A DNA stretch of 64,000 nt, taken from the NCBI RefSeq assembly GCF_040253635.1, contig NZ_JBEJGX010000003.1:6163501-6227500 (forward strand), given 5' to 3'. The notes beneath the pieces are model-generated. The model saw only the letters and a list, made by a program, of their open reading frames with translations. It was not told where the DNA came from and made no database searches. Each line of letters starts with the position of its first letter. The stretch's first letter is position 1. The position numbers were made by a program, and so were the translations under genes. This DNA comes from Streptomyces sp. Edi2. GTDB taxonomy: Bacteria; Actinomycetota; Actinomycetes; Streptomycetales; Streptomycetaceae. This document shows, piece by piece, positions 16,031 to 25,475 of this stretch.

Positions 16031-18172
16031 CTATGGTCCCCATACGGCGAACGTGGTGGGTTGGCGGAGCAACGCAGCAGCCCCCTTGAGATCGGCCAGG
16101 CGGGACGCGAGCGTCGCCTCTGCCAGACGCCGTGGAAGTGCTGCGCTGAATTTCAGCCCAGTCAGGGCGTGAGGGTCCACTGCGGGTAGGCACAGCCGTT
16201 CGGCGCCATCCGTGATGGCCAGTTTCCATTCTTGAGCGGTTACGTCCTCGCGCAGCCGGATATAGGCATCCGTGGGGCGCTGCAGGGGGTCAGCGATGGA
16301 CGTGAGCGTGGCGGCCAGTGTGGCGTTGGCGCGGAATCCGCCCCAAGTCCACCAGCGGGTGTTGGTGTCGCGGCCACCCCGTACAATCACGGTCCCGCCC
16401 GGATGCACCAACTCGGAGCAGCCCTGTCGGGCCTGGGTAAGGGCGCCCTCGGCACGCCGGGTAAGTGCGACCGGTGGTGTCGCGCCGAGCAGCACCTCGC
16501 GTGCCGCCTGCGAAAGCTCGTACGAAGCGCCGCGAGCAAAGCTCCCCCCGCCCCAACGGGCCCTTCCACCCCCGTCCACCGGCTCGACGAAACATCTGCG
16601 GCGCGACCAGTCGATGTAGGTCACCTGCCAGCTGCGTCCGGCAAGCAGCAGTCTGCGAGGGCCGACGATCTCGTCGGTCAGCAACGCTGGATCCGTCGTA
16701 CCGATCAGGGTGCGACCGGTCAGCACGGTGAACTCGGGCGCCGCGGCGAACACCGCGGTGAGATCCATGAAGTGCCGGAAGCCGAAACGCTGTTCCGCCT
16801 CGGGGCCGATGAACATCAGACCGCTGTCCCGATCCACATAACCTTCGTCGATCAGATAGCGAACGATTGGCACCGCCGAGGTCCCGAACGGGCCGAGCCC
16901 ACCCCACCATTCCTGCCAGACCTGGTCACCGACCTGGTGTTCCTGAAGGCATAGAGCGAGGATCTGCTGGGCTGCGATGTGCCGGGGTTCCGGCGGCGCG
17001 ACGACGGGTTCCACCCAGCCGCGGGACCAGAGCAGGAGGAGGGCAGCCGCTGACAGCAGACCGGGCTCGTCCACCGCCAGGAAGAGGCAGTTGCGTAGTG
17101 AGCCGGGGCGCCGTCCGGTGCGGCCGAGACGTTGCAGAAACGAGGCGACCGTGCCGGGCGCGTCGATCTGGATGACCCGGTCCAGATCACCGACGTCGAT
17201 GCCGAGTTCCAGCGTACTGGTGGAGACGATCACACAGTCACGGGCCTCGGCGAAGGCTTCTTCCGCCCGACGCCGCTCATCGGGGGACAGCGACGCATGG
17301 GAAAGAAAGGTAGTGACGCCCTTGGCGCGTAGCGATTCGCCGAGCTTCTCGACGTCACGACGCGACTCGCAGAACACCAGGCGCTTTTCACCCTGGTGGA
17401 GGGCTGCGATCACCGTGGCCGCATTGGCCAGCGAACCCACGTAGTCGAGTTCGATAGCACCGGGCGGAGGCAGCGCTGGAGTTTTCTCTCGTAGGTGCGG
17501 AGCGACTACCTGTGCCGAGCGTTTGCCGGCCCCGGACCCTTGAAGCCAGGCCAGCAGGTCTTGCGGATTCCCCACCGTCGCGGAGAGCCCTACGCGCTGC
17601 ACCGGCCGCTCGGCCACACGCTCCAGGCGTTCCAAAACGGCCAGCAGGTGCCAGCCCCGGTCGTCCCCCGCGAAGGCGTGGACCTCGTCGACGACGATCG
17701 AGTGCAGTCCCGAGAAGAACGTCCGGTGGTCGACGTTGGTACTTACCAACATCGCTTCCAGCGACTCCGGGGTGGTGAGCAGTACATCCGGCCGATCGCG
17801 CAGGATGCGTTTGCGGCGCGTCTGGGGGATGTCGCCGTGCCAGAGTGCAGCAGTGCGACCGAGCCACGACGCGTACATCTCCAGCCGGGGCAGCAGATTG
17901 TTCAGCAGCGCCTTGAGCGGACAGACGTACAGCACCGAAGTGCCGTTCCAGTTCTCCTTGGCCATCCGCGACAGCAGGGGGAAGCACGCTGCCTCGGTCT
18001 TTCCACCGGCGGTGGGGGCCAGCAGCACAGCGTCGGAGCCGTCCATCAGTGGCGCGATCGACTCTTCCTGGAGCGGCCGCAATCCAGTCCATCCCAGAGA
18101 GTTCACGAGGTGGTGGACCAGCCCCCGGTGCAGTCGGTCCAGCGAATCGGTGGCTCCGGGGACCTCCGTCAC
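16031..18172 (-). CDS. brxHI: BREX DEAD/DEAH-box helicase BrxHI (Lhr-like)
   Basis: A 713-residue superfamily 2 helicase: motif I APTAGGKTEAA (K58), motif II DEVH (162-165), motif III SAT, motif V/VI region STLELGIDVG and QRLGRTGRRPG. A long C-terminal part resembles Lhr-type helicases. Its start overlaps the brxD stop by 4 nt (ATGA), so the two are coupled. BrxHI and BrxD are the known accessory pair of BREX type 2 loci. The helicase presumably remodels or loads on DNA during phage exclusion, but its exact task is not established. Confidence 0.9.
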   Translation of the reverse strand: MTEVPGATDSLDRLHRGLVHHLVNSLGWTGLRPLQEESIAPLMDGSDAVLLAPTAGGKTEAACFPLLSRMAKENWNGTSVLYVCPLKALLNNLLPRLEMYASWLGRTAALWHGDIPQTRRKRILRDRPDVLLTTPESLEAMLVSTNVDHRTFFSGLHSIVVDEVHAFAGDDRGWHLLAVLERLERVAERPVQRVGLSATVGNPQDLLAWLQGSGAGKRSAQVVAPHLREKTPALPPPGAIELDYVGSLANAATVIAALHQGEKRLVFCESRRDVEKLGESLRAKGVTTFLSHASLSPDERRRAEEAFAEARDCVIVSTSTLELGIDVGDLDRVIQIDAPGTVASFLQRLGRTGRRPGSLRNCLFLAVDEPGLLSAAALLLLWSRGWVEPVVAPPEPRHIAAQQILALCLQEHQVGDQVWQEWWGGLGPFGTSAVPIVRYLIDEGYVDRDSGLMFIGPEAEQRFGFRHFMDLTAVFAAAPEFTVLTGRTLIGTTDPALLTDEIVGPRRLLLAGRSWQVTYIDWSRRRCFVEPVDGGGRARWGGGSFARGASYELSQAAREVLLGATPPVALTRRAEGALTQARQGCSELVHPGGTVIVRGGRDTNTRWWTWGGFRANATLAATLTSIADPLQRPTDAYIRLREDVTAQEWKLAITDGAERLCLPAVDPHALTGLKFSAALPRRLAEATLASRLADLKGAAALLRQPTTFAVWGP

Positions 18173-19506
18173 GGAAGCTCCAGTGCGATGTCGTCAGCGC
18201 TGGTGACCGCCGCAGCGTTGCGTTCAACCTCGCTCAACTCGGTCGTGTTCACGGTCAGGGCATAATGCTCACGCGGGTTGAAGTCCTCGAACTGATCGAC
18301 ACGGTCGAGGACGTCGCTGACCAGCTTTTTCAGGAACAGCCGGGGAGCGACTCCCACCTTTCCGCCCAGCGCCCCACCCACGGCTTTGGCTAGATCGGCG
18401 ACGTAGGCGTTGTCCGCGACCGTCGTGATGCGGTCCGGGCTCGAAGAGCCGCTCGCGTACAGGTCACGGATGGTGAGTCCCAGGCCGACGAGCGAGTCGC
18501 GTGTGAAGCCGGAGAGCCGCAGCTGCACCGAGCGCGGATTGTCGAAGCGGGGATCGGTGGTGAAGTCGGTGGCCAGACGTTGAGCCAGCGGAGCCAGACG
18601 CTGTACGCCCTGTTGGCCGTCGAAGAACGCGGGCGTCCCGGTGATCAGCAGGTAGAGCCCAGGGAAGCGCCCGGAGTGCACCTCGTCGATCAGCTGGCGC
18701 AGCGCGTTCAACGCTTTGTCCCGCGCGTCGGAGCGCACCCGCTGGAGCGTCTCCACCTCGTCCAACACGACGAAAAGCCCTGCATGCCCGGAGTCGCGCA
18801 GCACGGTGAGAAGGCCCTGCAGGAAACCGAGCGCGCCGAAGTGGTCCAGATCCCCCCGTACCCCTGCTGCCTTACGGGCCGTGGCGGCGACGTGTGGCTG
18901 TCCGCCGAGCCAGGCCATCACTGCCGACGCCGCAGCCTCGTCGCCCGCCGCGAGAGCGGAGCGGTACCCCCGCAGTGCGATGGCGAACGACGGTGCGTGC
19001 CGGGAGACCTCGACGAGCCGGGCCGTCATCAACCGTTCGACTTCGTGAGGCAGGGCCTCCTCCGAGGCCCCGGCGGCGAGTGCGTCCTCTTCCAGTGCGT
19101 AAGACCACGCATCCACCACGGGCCGCAGCGCGCTCGGCGGGAAGCCGGGGGTGGCCAGCCGTTCGGTGAGGCGGCGGTAAACGGTCTCCAGCTTATGCAG
19201 AGGTGTTTCGTTCTCGGAGATCTGGATCTCGGCGACGGCGAAGTTACGGCGCTTGGCGCGTTCGCCGAGCCACCGGGTGAAGAACGTCTTGCCGGATCCG
19301 TACTCGCCCCGGACCGCCTTGAAGACCGAAGCCCCTGACGCGACGGCGTCGAGTTCCGTGTCGAGCGCCTGCTCGAAGCGTCCCAGACCTGTCGCGAGGA
19401 GGTCGAGTCCGCTCTCGGGGACGGCACCACGCCGAAGGGCATCGATCACGTCGCGGCGCCGGGTGGCACTGACGGGTCTGCTGCGGCCGGGGCTGTCTGT
19501 ACTCAC
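18169..19506 (-). CDS. brxD: BREX ATP-binding protein BrxD
   Basis: A 445-residue P-loop ATPase with Walker A GEYGSGKT (residues 67-74) and Walker B LFVVLDEVE. Around these are TLQRVRSDARDKALNALRQLID and the late LFLKKLVSDVLDRVDQF segments typical of the BrxD/DUF2791 group. The GTG start has a modest GGCGGG upstream. It is first in a two-gene unit with brxHI and divergent from the DUF262 gene, with 122 bp between them. Identity rests on the family pattern together with the rest of the BREX set. Confidence 0.88.
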   Translation of the reverse strand: MSTDSPGRSRPVSATRRRDVIDALRRGAVPESGLDLLATGLGRFEQALDTELDAVASGASVFKAVRGEYGSGKTFFTRWLGERAKRRNFAVAEIQISENETPLHKLETVYRRLTERLATPGFPPSALRPVVDAWSYALEEDALAAGASEEALPHEVERLMTARLVEVSRHAPSFAIALRGYRSALAAGDEAAASAVMAWLGGQPHVAATARKAAGVRGDLDHFGALGFLQGLLTVLRDSGHAGLFVVLDEVETLQRVRSDARDKALNALRQLIDEVHSGRFPGLYLLITGTPAFFDGQQGVQRLAPLAQRLATDFTTDPRFDNPRSVQLRLSGFTRDSLVGLGLTIRDLYASGSSSPDRITTVADNAYVADLAKAVGGALGGKVGVAPRLFLKKLVSDVLDRVDQFEDFNPREHYALTVNTTELSEVERNAAAVTSADDIALELP

Positions 19507-19555
19507 CCCGCCAGTCTCGCACTACGGCAGGTTTCTGGGGCCCCTGCTACCGGAC

Positions 19556-19584
19556 TTGACGCCTCGTTAGTCACTTGATGCAAT
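19556..19584 (+). promoter_or_regulatory. Candidate promoter for the DUF262/CBS-HEPN operon
   Basis: TTGACG (19556-19561), 17-nt spacer, TGCAAT (19579-19584); the -35 is near consensus and the -10 is weaker. It would start transcripts about 38 nt before the GTG at 19629, giving the module its own promoter, pointing away from brxD. Confidence 0.5.
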
Positions 19585-19628
19585 TGTGGGTTCACACCGT
19601 TCTGCCTTAACCGGGGGGAAGACCCAGC

Positions 19629-21464
19629 GTGGCGCTCGACGGCCTCAATCTAGGCGCTGTACTCAAGGACGTCGCATCCGGAGTCCTTCAGCTTCCTGAT
19701 TTCCAGCGTGATTGGAAATGGGATGATGAACGCATCCGGGCCCTCATTGCGACAGTGACGCTCGACTATCCGCTCGGCGTCGTGATGGCACTGCAGACCG
19801 GCGGTGCCTCGCAGTTCAAGCCCCGCACCCTCAACGGCGCGGAGGCCGCCGAGGGGAGGACGCCCGAGTTGCTGCTCCTTGACGGCCAGCAACGCATGAC
19901 CTCCCTCTACCAGGCGCTGTACCGGGACCGTCCGGTGGAAACGGTTGACACGCGGGGCAAGCCACTTGAGCGCTGGTACTACATCGACATCGCCAAAGCC
20001 GTCGGGGCACCCGCCGACCGCGATGACGCGGTCGTCTCCGTCCCGGAGGACAGGATCCTCAAGGCTGATTTCGCACGCAGGGTCGTTCTCGACCTGAGCA
20101 CGGTCGAGCAGGAGTGCGCCGCGGGATTCTTTCCCCTCCACATCGTGTTCGACCCGCATCGTGTGAACCAGTGGCTTCAGGAGTTCGTGAAGGTCGATCC
20201 GGCGAACTGGGGCGTTTGGAGCGAATTCCAGCAGCATGTTCTCAACCATGTGCAGCAGTTCCAGGTTCCTATGATCAAGCTTCCGGCCTCCACCACCATG
20301 GACGCTGTATGCGCTGTGTTCGAGCGGGTGAATACCGGTGGGGTGTCACTCAACGTCTTTGAACTGCTCACCGCCACGTACGCCGGCAATCAGGAGCATG
20401 TGGCGGAGCGCGGCGACTACTACCGTCTCCCGGTCGAGTGGGAGCAGATCAAGAAGGATCTGACCTCCTCCTACCCGGTCTTCGGCCGTATGGAAGCTGG
20501 TGTTGAGGACGGGCTGAGCAGCAGTGACTTCCTGCAGGCCGTCGCCCTTGTCCGCACCTGGGAGGAGAAGCAGGCGAGGCTCCGCACCTCAGTGTCCTGC
20601 AAGCGTCGTGATCTGCTGCGCTTGCCGCTGGCGGACTTCCGGCGCCTGGCGCCGCGGGTGGCCGAAGCCTTCAAATGGGTGGGCGCGTTTCTGGAGCAGC
20701 AGTGCATCGTGCGCACGGCTGACCTCCCGTACCGCACCCAGCTCGTCCCCTTGGCGGCTGTCCGGGCCGTCCTCGGCGAGGCGACCGACACGCCCGGGGC
20801 GGACGAGCGGATCGCTCAATGGTACTGGTGCGGTGTGCTCGGCGAGATGTATGGCGGATCGACCGAGAGCCGATTCACCCGCGATGTGGAGCAACTGATC
20901 GGCTGGATCGACCCTCAAGGGGCCGTTCCCTCGAACGGCGATCCTCGAGAGACCATTCCCGACACGGTCACCGAAGCAGCCTTCCTGGATGACCGGCTGG
21001 ACAGCCTGACCACACGCAACAGCGCCGCCTACAAGGGCATCTACGCGCTGTTGGTCAAACAGGGTGCGGTCGACTGGTACTTCACCGAGGCACCGCTCAC
21101 GGCGGGCCGGCTGATTGAGCACAACGTGGACGTGCGGCAGATCTTCCCCAAGGGGTGGATCGCCAAGAACGCCCCGGCCGAAGCCGCCAAGGCAAACTCG
21201 ATCGTCAACAAAACGCCGCTGTCCTTCCGGGCCAGCCGGAGCCTCACCGGGTCTCCCGCCGTGTATCTCAAGTCGCTCATGCTGGAATCCGGGATGCGGC
21301 CCGAATGGTTCGACGACGTCCTCGCCACGCATCTCATCGATCCGTCCACCCTGCACGAACCGGACTTCGAGCGCTTCTACGACAGCCGGGCACGGCAGCT
21401 CCTGGACCTGGTGAGGTCCGCCATGGGCAAGCGCACAGTCTTCCGTGACACGGTGGGTTGGTGA
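19629..21464 (+). CDS. DUF262-family protein (GmrSD/BrxU-like N-terminus)
   Basis: A 611-residue protein starting at GTG with GGGGGGAAG 6 nt upstream. The N-terminal DUF262 (ParB-like) domain shows QLPDFQRDW (21-29) and LLLLDGQQRMTSLYQAL with DGQQR at 85-89, the proposed nucleotide-hydrolysing motifs of GmrSD/BrxU-type proteins. The C-terminal part has IFPKGW and NSIVNKTPLSFRASRSL, which align with the His-Me (HNH/DUF1524) half of relatives, where I expect DIHHIFP. Here the text is DVRQIFP (R503, Q504), so the catalytic His seems missing. It overlaps the CBS-HEPN gene by 4 nt and lies opposite to the surrounding BREX genes. Confidence 0.82.
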   Translation: MALDGLNLGAVLKDVASGVLQLPDFQRDWKWDDERIRALIATVTLDYPLGVVMALQTGGASQFKPRTLNGAEAAEGRTPELLLLDGQQRMTSLYQALYRDRPVETVDTRGKPLERWYYIDIAKAVGAPADRDDAVVSVPEDRILKADFARRVVLDLSTVEQECAAGFFPLHIVFDPHRVNQWLQEFVKVDPANWGVWSEFQQHVLNHVQQFQVPMIKLPASTTMDAVCAVFERVNTGGVSLNVFELLTATYAGNQEHVAERGDYYRLPVEWEQIKKDLTSSYPVFGRMEAGVEDGLSSSDFLQAVALVRTWEEKQARLRTSVSCKRRDLLRLPLADFRRLAPRVAEAFKWVGAFLEQQCIVRTADLPYRTQLVPLAAVRAVLGEATDTPGADERIAQWYWCGVLGEMYGGSTESRFTRDVEQLIGWIDPQGAVPSNGDPRETIPDTVTEAAFLDDRLDSLTTRNSAAYKGIYALLVKQGAVDWYFTEAPLTAGRLIEHNVDVRQIFPKGWIAKNAPAEAAKANSIVNKTPLSFRASRSLTGSPAVYLKSLMLESGMRPEWFDDVLATHLIDPSTLHEPDFERFYDSRARQLLDLVRSAMGKRTVFRDTVGW

Positions 21465-22507
21465 GTCGGGCGATGGCGCAGACACCGTCCGAGGAGCAGC
21501 TTCGCGCGCTCCAGGGCAAGATGATTCCGGTCGCCGATCTCCTCGCGCTCTTCGGTACCCGAGTGCGGAACGACCAGTCTGTACCTTTCATCACGCAGAT
21601 CCTGAAGGACGCCGGGCTCTCGACGGTCCCTTACTTCGCCAACTGCAACCTCCGGGCCGATGTCCACGTCGTGCCCCAGGAATCCGTCGCGGTTCCGGAG
21701 CAGGACGGTGAAGACGAGGCGGACGCGGAACAGGACGGGCTGACGCAGGGGACACTGCCGCAGCATTCCTTCCGGATCGGCGATCTCCCGGCCGCGCATA
21801 ACGGAGTCGATTCCGTGCCGTCCACCGCGCAGGTCAAGACGGCCACCCATCTCATGCTCACCAAAAACTACTCCCAGGTTCCGGTCATCGACGGTACGTC
21901 GACGCTGCGGGGCGTGGTCACCTGGGGTTCGGTGGCCAGGATGTATGAGAGAAACGAGCACACCACCCTGCTGAACGCGGTTGTGGATGACCCGCCGATT
22001 GCAGATGTCCGCAGCGACTTCTTCTCCTTGCTGCCGATGATCAGCGAGTACGGCTACCTGCTCGTACGCGACATGAGTGGTCGTATCACCGGAATCGTGA
22101 CGGCCGCAGATGTCACTGAGCGCTTCGAGGCGACGGCGTGGCCCTTCTTCGTCATCGGAGAGATCGAGTTCCGGCTCCGCAAGTGTCTTGGTGCGGCGCT
22201 CGAACCGGATGCCATCCGTGCGGTGCAACGGAAGAACAAGCAGACGGGCCAGATCACGGATCTGATGTTCAACGGTTATGTGAAGCTGCTCGACGGCCAT
22301 CAGCAAAACGCGGACCTCTGCCAGAAGGCCGATCAGAACTGGCAGGCACTCGGCTGGACGCTCGCGGACCGCGTCCAGTTCGTGCGGCAGCTCGACCGGG
22401 TGCGGGAGATCCGCAACATGATCGCGCATTTCGACCCTGAGCCGCTGTCGAAGAAGCTCTGTGAGGAACTGCGCCAGTTCCTAGGGCTGCTCCGCCAGTA
22501 CAGCTGA
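21461..22507 (+). CDS. CBS-CBS-HEPN domain protein
   Basis: The chosen GTG (21461) overlaps the DUF262 stop (GTGA); a TTG 3 nt earlier and an ATG at 21473 are alternatives. Residues 1-80 are a helical N-terminal part, followed by an acidic linker (about 81-93). About residues 105-225 hold a tandem CBS pair (VPSTAQVKTATHLMLTKNYS, SQVPVIDG, LRGVVTWGSV; SEYGYLLVRD, GRITGIVTAADV). The last 120 residues look like a Swt1-type HEPN domain: FRLRKCLGAALEPDAI, LGWTLADRVQFVRQLDRVRE and the RNMIAH motif of HEPN ribonucleases. A ligand-sensing CBS module controlling an RNase is the simplest reading; it is inference. Confidence 0.75.
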   Translation: MSRAMAQTPSEEQLRALQGKMIPVADLLALFGTRVRNDQSVPFITQILKDAGLSTVPYFANCNLRADVHVVPQESVAVPEQDGEDEADAEQDGLTQGTLPQHSFRIGDLPAAHNGVDSVPSTAQVKTATHLMLTKNYSQVPVIDGTSTLRGVVTWGSVARMYERNEHTTLLNAVVDDPPIADVRSDFFSLLPMISEYGYLLVRDMSGRITGIVTAADVTERFEATAWPFFVIGEIEFRLRKCLGAALEPDAIRAVQRKNKQTGQITDLMFNGYVKLLDGHQQNADLCQKADQNWQALGWTLADRVQFVRQLDRVREIRNMIAHFDPEPLSKKLCEELRQFLGLLRQYS

Positions 22508-22513
22508 CGGTCG

Positions 22514-22551
22514 GCGTGGTGCCGGACCGGTTGTCCGGTCCGGCACCACGC
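22514..22551. terminator. Strong bidirectional hairpin between CBS-HEPN and pglZ genes
   Basis: Perfect 17-bp arms (22514-22530 and 22535-22551, core GTGGTGCCGGACCGG) around a TTGT loop, centred in the 60-bp gap between two convergent genes. It would serve both strands. There is no T run. Confidence 0.8.
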
Positions 22552-22567
22552 AACACGTCTCAACCCG

Positions 22568-25456
22568 TCACGTCAGCTCGAACTGGTCGCGCAGCAGTCC
22601 CGTGTGCAACCGCAGCGTCCGGCCGTCCGGCAAGGTCTCCAGTACCTGCACACCGTCGTGGTTCAGCAGCTGTCGTAGTACGGCGGCGAAGCCGTCGGCC
22701 GCTCTGGACGCCGGCAGGCCGATGCGCTGGGCCAGGGCCGTCACCGGAAGCGTGCCGCCCGCGTCCAGCAGGGCCCGCACGGCCTTCTCCACCCGCGGCA
22801 GATCCGGCTTGCGGGCGAGCAACTGCACCTGGGCACCGAAGACCTCGGACGCCAGCAAGCCGCTGACCAGAGTGTCGTCCGGCGACACCAGCTCGGCGGA
22901 GAGCAGGGCATCTTCGCTCTGTGAGGGAACCACAGCCACTTCGAAGAGCGAGTCGTGGCTTTGGGCCAGCTCGGTGGCCTGCTTCGACGGCTTCTTCGCG
23001 GGTGCGGAGATCGCGGCAGGCCGTACGGGCGCTCGCTCGGGAGCGTTCGGGGTGAGTGTCCACCACGGCGGCTGCTGACTGCCCAGCTCACGCCAGCCGC
23101 TGGGCGGCTCCGCGCCGAACGGGAGGAAGGCGAGTACCGGAATGGCGACCTCGGCCAGGGAGGCGCCGCCGTGGTAGCCGGCCTTCTGTGAGGTGTAGCG
23201 GGAGTCGGCGTCCCAGAGCGCGACGATCTCACCGCCAGGATCAGGCGCGATCACGCGCGGTCCCGAGAGCACGATCTCCGTCTCGGCGAGCGGGCCCCCT
23301 CCGGACCGGTGCCGAGCGGATTCCACACCGTCGGGGTCGGTGTCGACCCGCACCCCATGCCGGTCGATGACATGCCCGTGATCGCTGGTGAGAATCACAG
23401 CGCGGCCCTGGCCGGCGGCAAAACGCAGCAGGTCCAGAAGCCGCCCTATCTCGCCGAGCCGCCAGGCCCCGTCGCCGAGCTTCTGCTCCGTGGCAAGCCG
23501 GTCGTCGATGGTGTTCAGCACCACAGCGACATGCGTGCGGTCACTGATCAGTGCTTCATGCAGTTCCGGCCCAATGGGATCGCCGCTGGTCTCGCCTCGC
23601 AGATCATCCTTGTGGAAGACCCCGGCCTGGTCTTCTCCCCAGAAGCGGTGCTCGGGGAAGAGTTTTCTCTCGTCGGCCTGCGTGCCCCTCATGAGCCGGG
23701 CGGCGAACAGCGAGGTCCGCGACACAGCCGTGACGGTGGGCAGCGCGGCGGCCATCGCCCGGCGCCGCGGGGCACCCTTTGCCTTGGGCAGCGGGTCGTA
23801 CTCCACCCAGTGGTCGCGCAGTTCCTCGGCGAGCTGGGCGGCGATGGCGGCGCTCATCCCGTCGAGCACCAGCAGCAGGACCCGGCGCTTCCCCGCCTTC
23901 ACCACAGGGGCGACGACGGTCGGAAGGAAGGACTCCACCGTCAGCATGCTCTCGGGAGTCCGGCCGGCTGTCGCATGGGTGGCGAGGCACTGGGCGAAGC
24001 TCCGGTCGATCTCGCGGCGGCGGGCACGTACGGAGGTGCACAAGGCGTCGTAAGCGGACTTCAGCGTCGCGTCCACATCCCCGCCGGACTCGATGTGCTC
24101 CAGCGCAAGATCCACCCAGCCGGTTTCGGCGACATGGCGGTTGATGCTGGCCGCCACACTCTCGCTCTCCACCGCCGGTTCGGTCGCGAGCCACTGGATG
24201 AGCCGCTGTGCCATCCGCGCCCGTTCGGCGCGGGGGCGGGCATCGGGCTCTGGCGCGAGCCGGTGATCGTTGAGCGCCTCCACCGCCCGCGCGATCCGCG
24301 CCTGGCCGCCGTCCAGGAGAGCCTCCCCGACGGTGGTGAACCGGGCCTCGAGTCCCGCGGCCAGCAGAGGGCTCCTATGGGTGGCCGGTTCTGCGCCGAA
24401 CTGCCGCGCCAGGGAGACCGCACGGTCGAGCGCGGCGCCGGACAGCCGACGCGCGGTCGCCGACGACTCTTCGTGATCCGACCGTCCGGTCAGCAGCAGC
24501 CCGGAGACGAATTCCTCGCAGGACCGTCCGAAGGCCGCTACGAGTGTGTCAAGGGCCTCCCCATGAGCGGGCGGCTCTTCCCCGAACCATCGCTCGGCGC
24601 GCCCCCGGGCCCGGTAGTTCTCGGCGTCTGCTGCCGCGTCGGAATGCCCCCACAGCGCGGCGCAGACGAGACCGAAGGCGACGGCGTCCGGACCGTGCTC
24701 GGCCTCGACCAGGGCGAGCAGCCCCCGCCCGGCCTGCCCCGCCTGCTCCGACTTCCCGAGGAACTGCCGGATACCGGCACGCTCAGGTGCGCGCAGCGCC
24801 AGAAAGCGGTCCGGGCCGCCGGAGGCCAGCGACCACCTCAGCAGGGAGTGGATGTCGAGTTCGTCGCCGTTCGTCGAAAGCGGGTGCTGGTCACGGTCCG
24901 GGTCGTACCGGCCGATGCCGAGCCTGCGGAGCGTGAGTTCGCTGAGCGCCTTGTCCCGGGACAACACTCCGCCGGGCAGCTGGGGCCAGCCACCCGGCGG
25001 GGTGGCGTCCAGCAGCGACTCGGCGGCCCAGTTCTCATTGACCAGCCGGCTGTCGGTGTGGAGGGCGCCAAAGCTTTCCCGGACGACATCCCACGTGTCC
25101 ACGGCGTTGACTCGGTGCCGGTGCACCTTGGCCAGCAGGTCGGGGCCGAGTTCGGCCTCCTCCCGGTCGGTGAGCACCACCAGGACGTCGGGGCCCGTTG
25201 CCGAGGGTGCCTGATGCGCCAGGACCAGCTCGTATGCGGCAAGCGGCGAGGGCGCGGTCGCGACAGCCGCCTGCCGCCGTTCGCCCCACGGCAGTTCAGC
25301 CGGGCCGTCCCAGCAGGGTGCGGCGCGCAGCAGCACGGCCCGGCGCTTACCCGGGGGTAGTCCCCGTTGCGACACCAGGTACTGGGTGATGGTGGCGGAG
25401 TTGAGCCGCACCGCGCTCGTGAGGGTCTCCACGCTCGCACTGGTCGCCGTGGTCAC
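22568..25456 (-). CDS. pglZ: BREX-2 alkaline-phosphatase-superfamily protein PglZ
   Basis: The start is the GTG at 25456, with TGAGG 8 nt upstream and 19 nt after the pglY stop; longer frames overlap pglY and are rejected. About 962 residues. PglZ-domain metal sites are visible: [12 protein letters not shown] with D532, and [10 protein letters not shown] with D692/H693. A C-terminal winged-helix-like segment follows ([19 protein letters not shown]). PglZ is the signature protein of all BREX systems and is needed for phage resistance in the Pgl system. It forms an operon with pglY. The exact chemistry is unsettled. Confidence 0.93.
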   Translation of the reverse strand: MTTATSASVETLTSAVRLNSATITQYLVSQRGLPPGKRRAVLLRAAPCWDGPAELPWGERRQAAVATAPSPLAAYELVLAHQAPSATGPDVLVVLTDREEAELGPDLLAKVHRHRVNAVDTWDVVRESFGALHTDSRLVNENWAAESLLDATPPGGWPQLPGGVLSRDKALSELTLRRLGIGRYDPDRDQHPLSTNGDELDIHSLLRWSLASGGPDRFLALRAPERAGIRQFLGKSEQAGQAGRGLLALVEAEHGPDAVAFGLVCAALWGHSDAAADAENYRARGRAERWFGEEPPAHGEALDTLVAAFGRSCEEFVSGLLLTGRSDHEESSATARRLSGAALDRAVSLARQFGAEPATHRSPLLAAGLEARFTTVGEALLDGGQARIARAVEALNDHRLAPEPDARPRAERARMAQRLIQWLATEPAVESESVAASINRHVAETGWVDLALEHIESGGDVDATLKSAYDALCTSVRARRREIDRSFAQCLATHATAGRTPESMLTVESFLPTVVAPVVKAGKRRVLLLVLDGMSAAIAAQLAEELRDHWVEYDPLPKAKGAPRRRAMAAALPTVTAVSRTSLFAARLMRGTQADERKLFPEHRFWGEDQAGVFHKDDLRGETSGDPIGPELHEALISDRTHVAVVLNTIDDRLATEQKLGDGAWRLGEIGRLLDLLRFAAGQGRAVILTSDHGHVIDRHGVRVDTDPDGVESARHRSGGGPLAETEIVLSGPRVIAPDPGGEIVALWDADSRYTSQKAGYHGGASLAEVAIPVLAFLPFGAEPPSGWRELGSQQPPWWTLTPNAPERAPVRPAAISAPAKKPSKQATELAQSHDSLFEVAVVPSQSEDALLSAELVSPDDTLVSGLLASEVFGAQVQLLARKPDLPRVEKAVRALLDAGGTLPVTALAQRIGLPASRAADGFAAVLRQLLNHDGVQVLETLPDGRTLRLHTGLLRDQFELT

Positions 25457-25475
25457 CGCACATGCCTCATTTCGT

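Noticed and set aside
22508..22567. Attenuator or small RNA gene in the hairpin between CBS-HEPN and pglZ
   Set aside because: The perfect symmetrical hairpin between convergent genes is explained by a bidirectional terminator; nothing points to a separate transcript.
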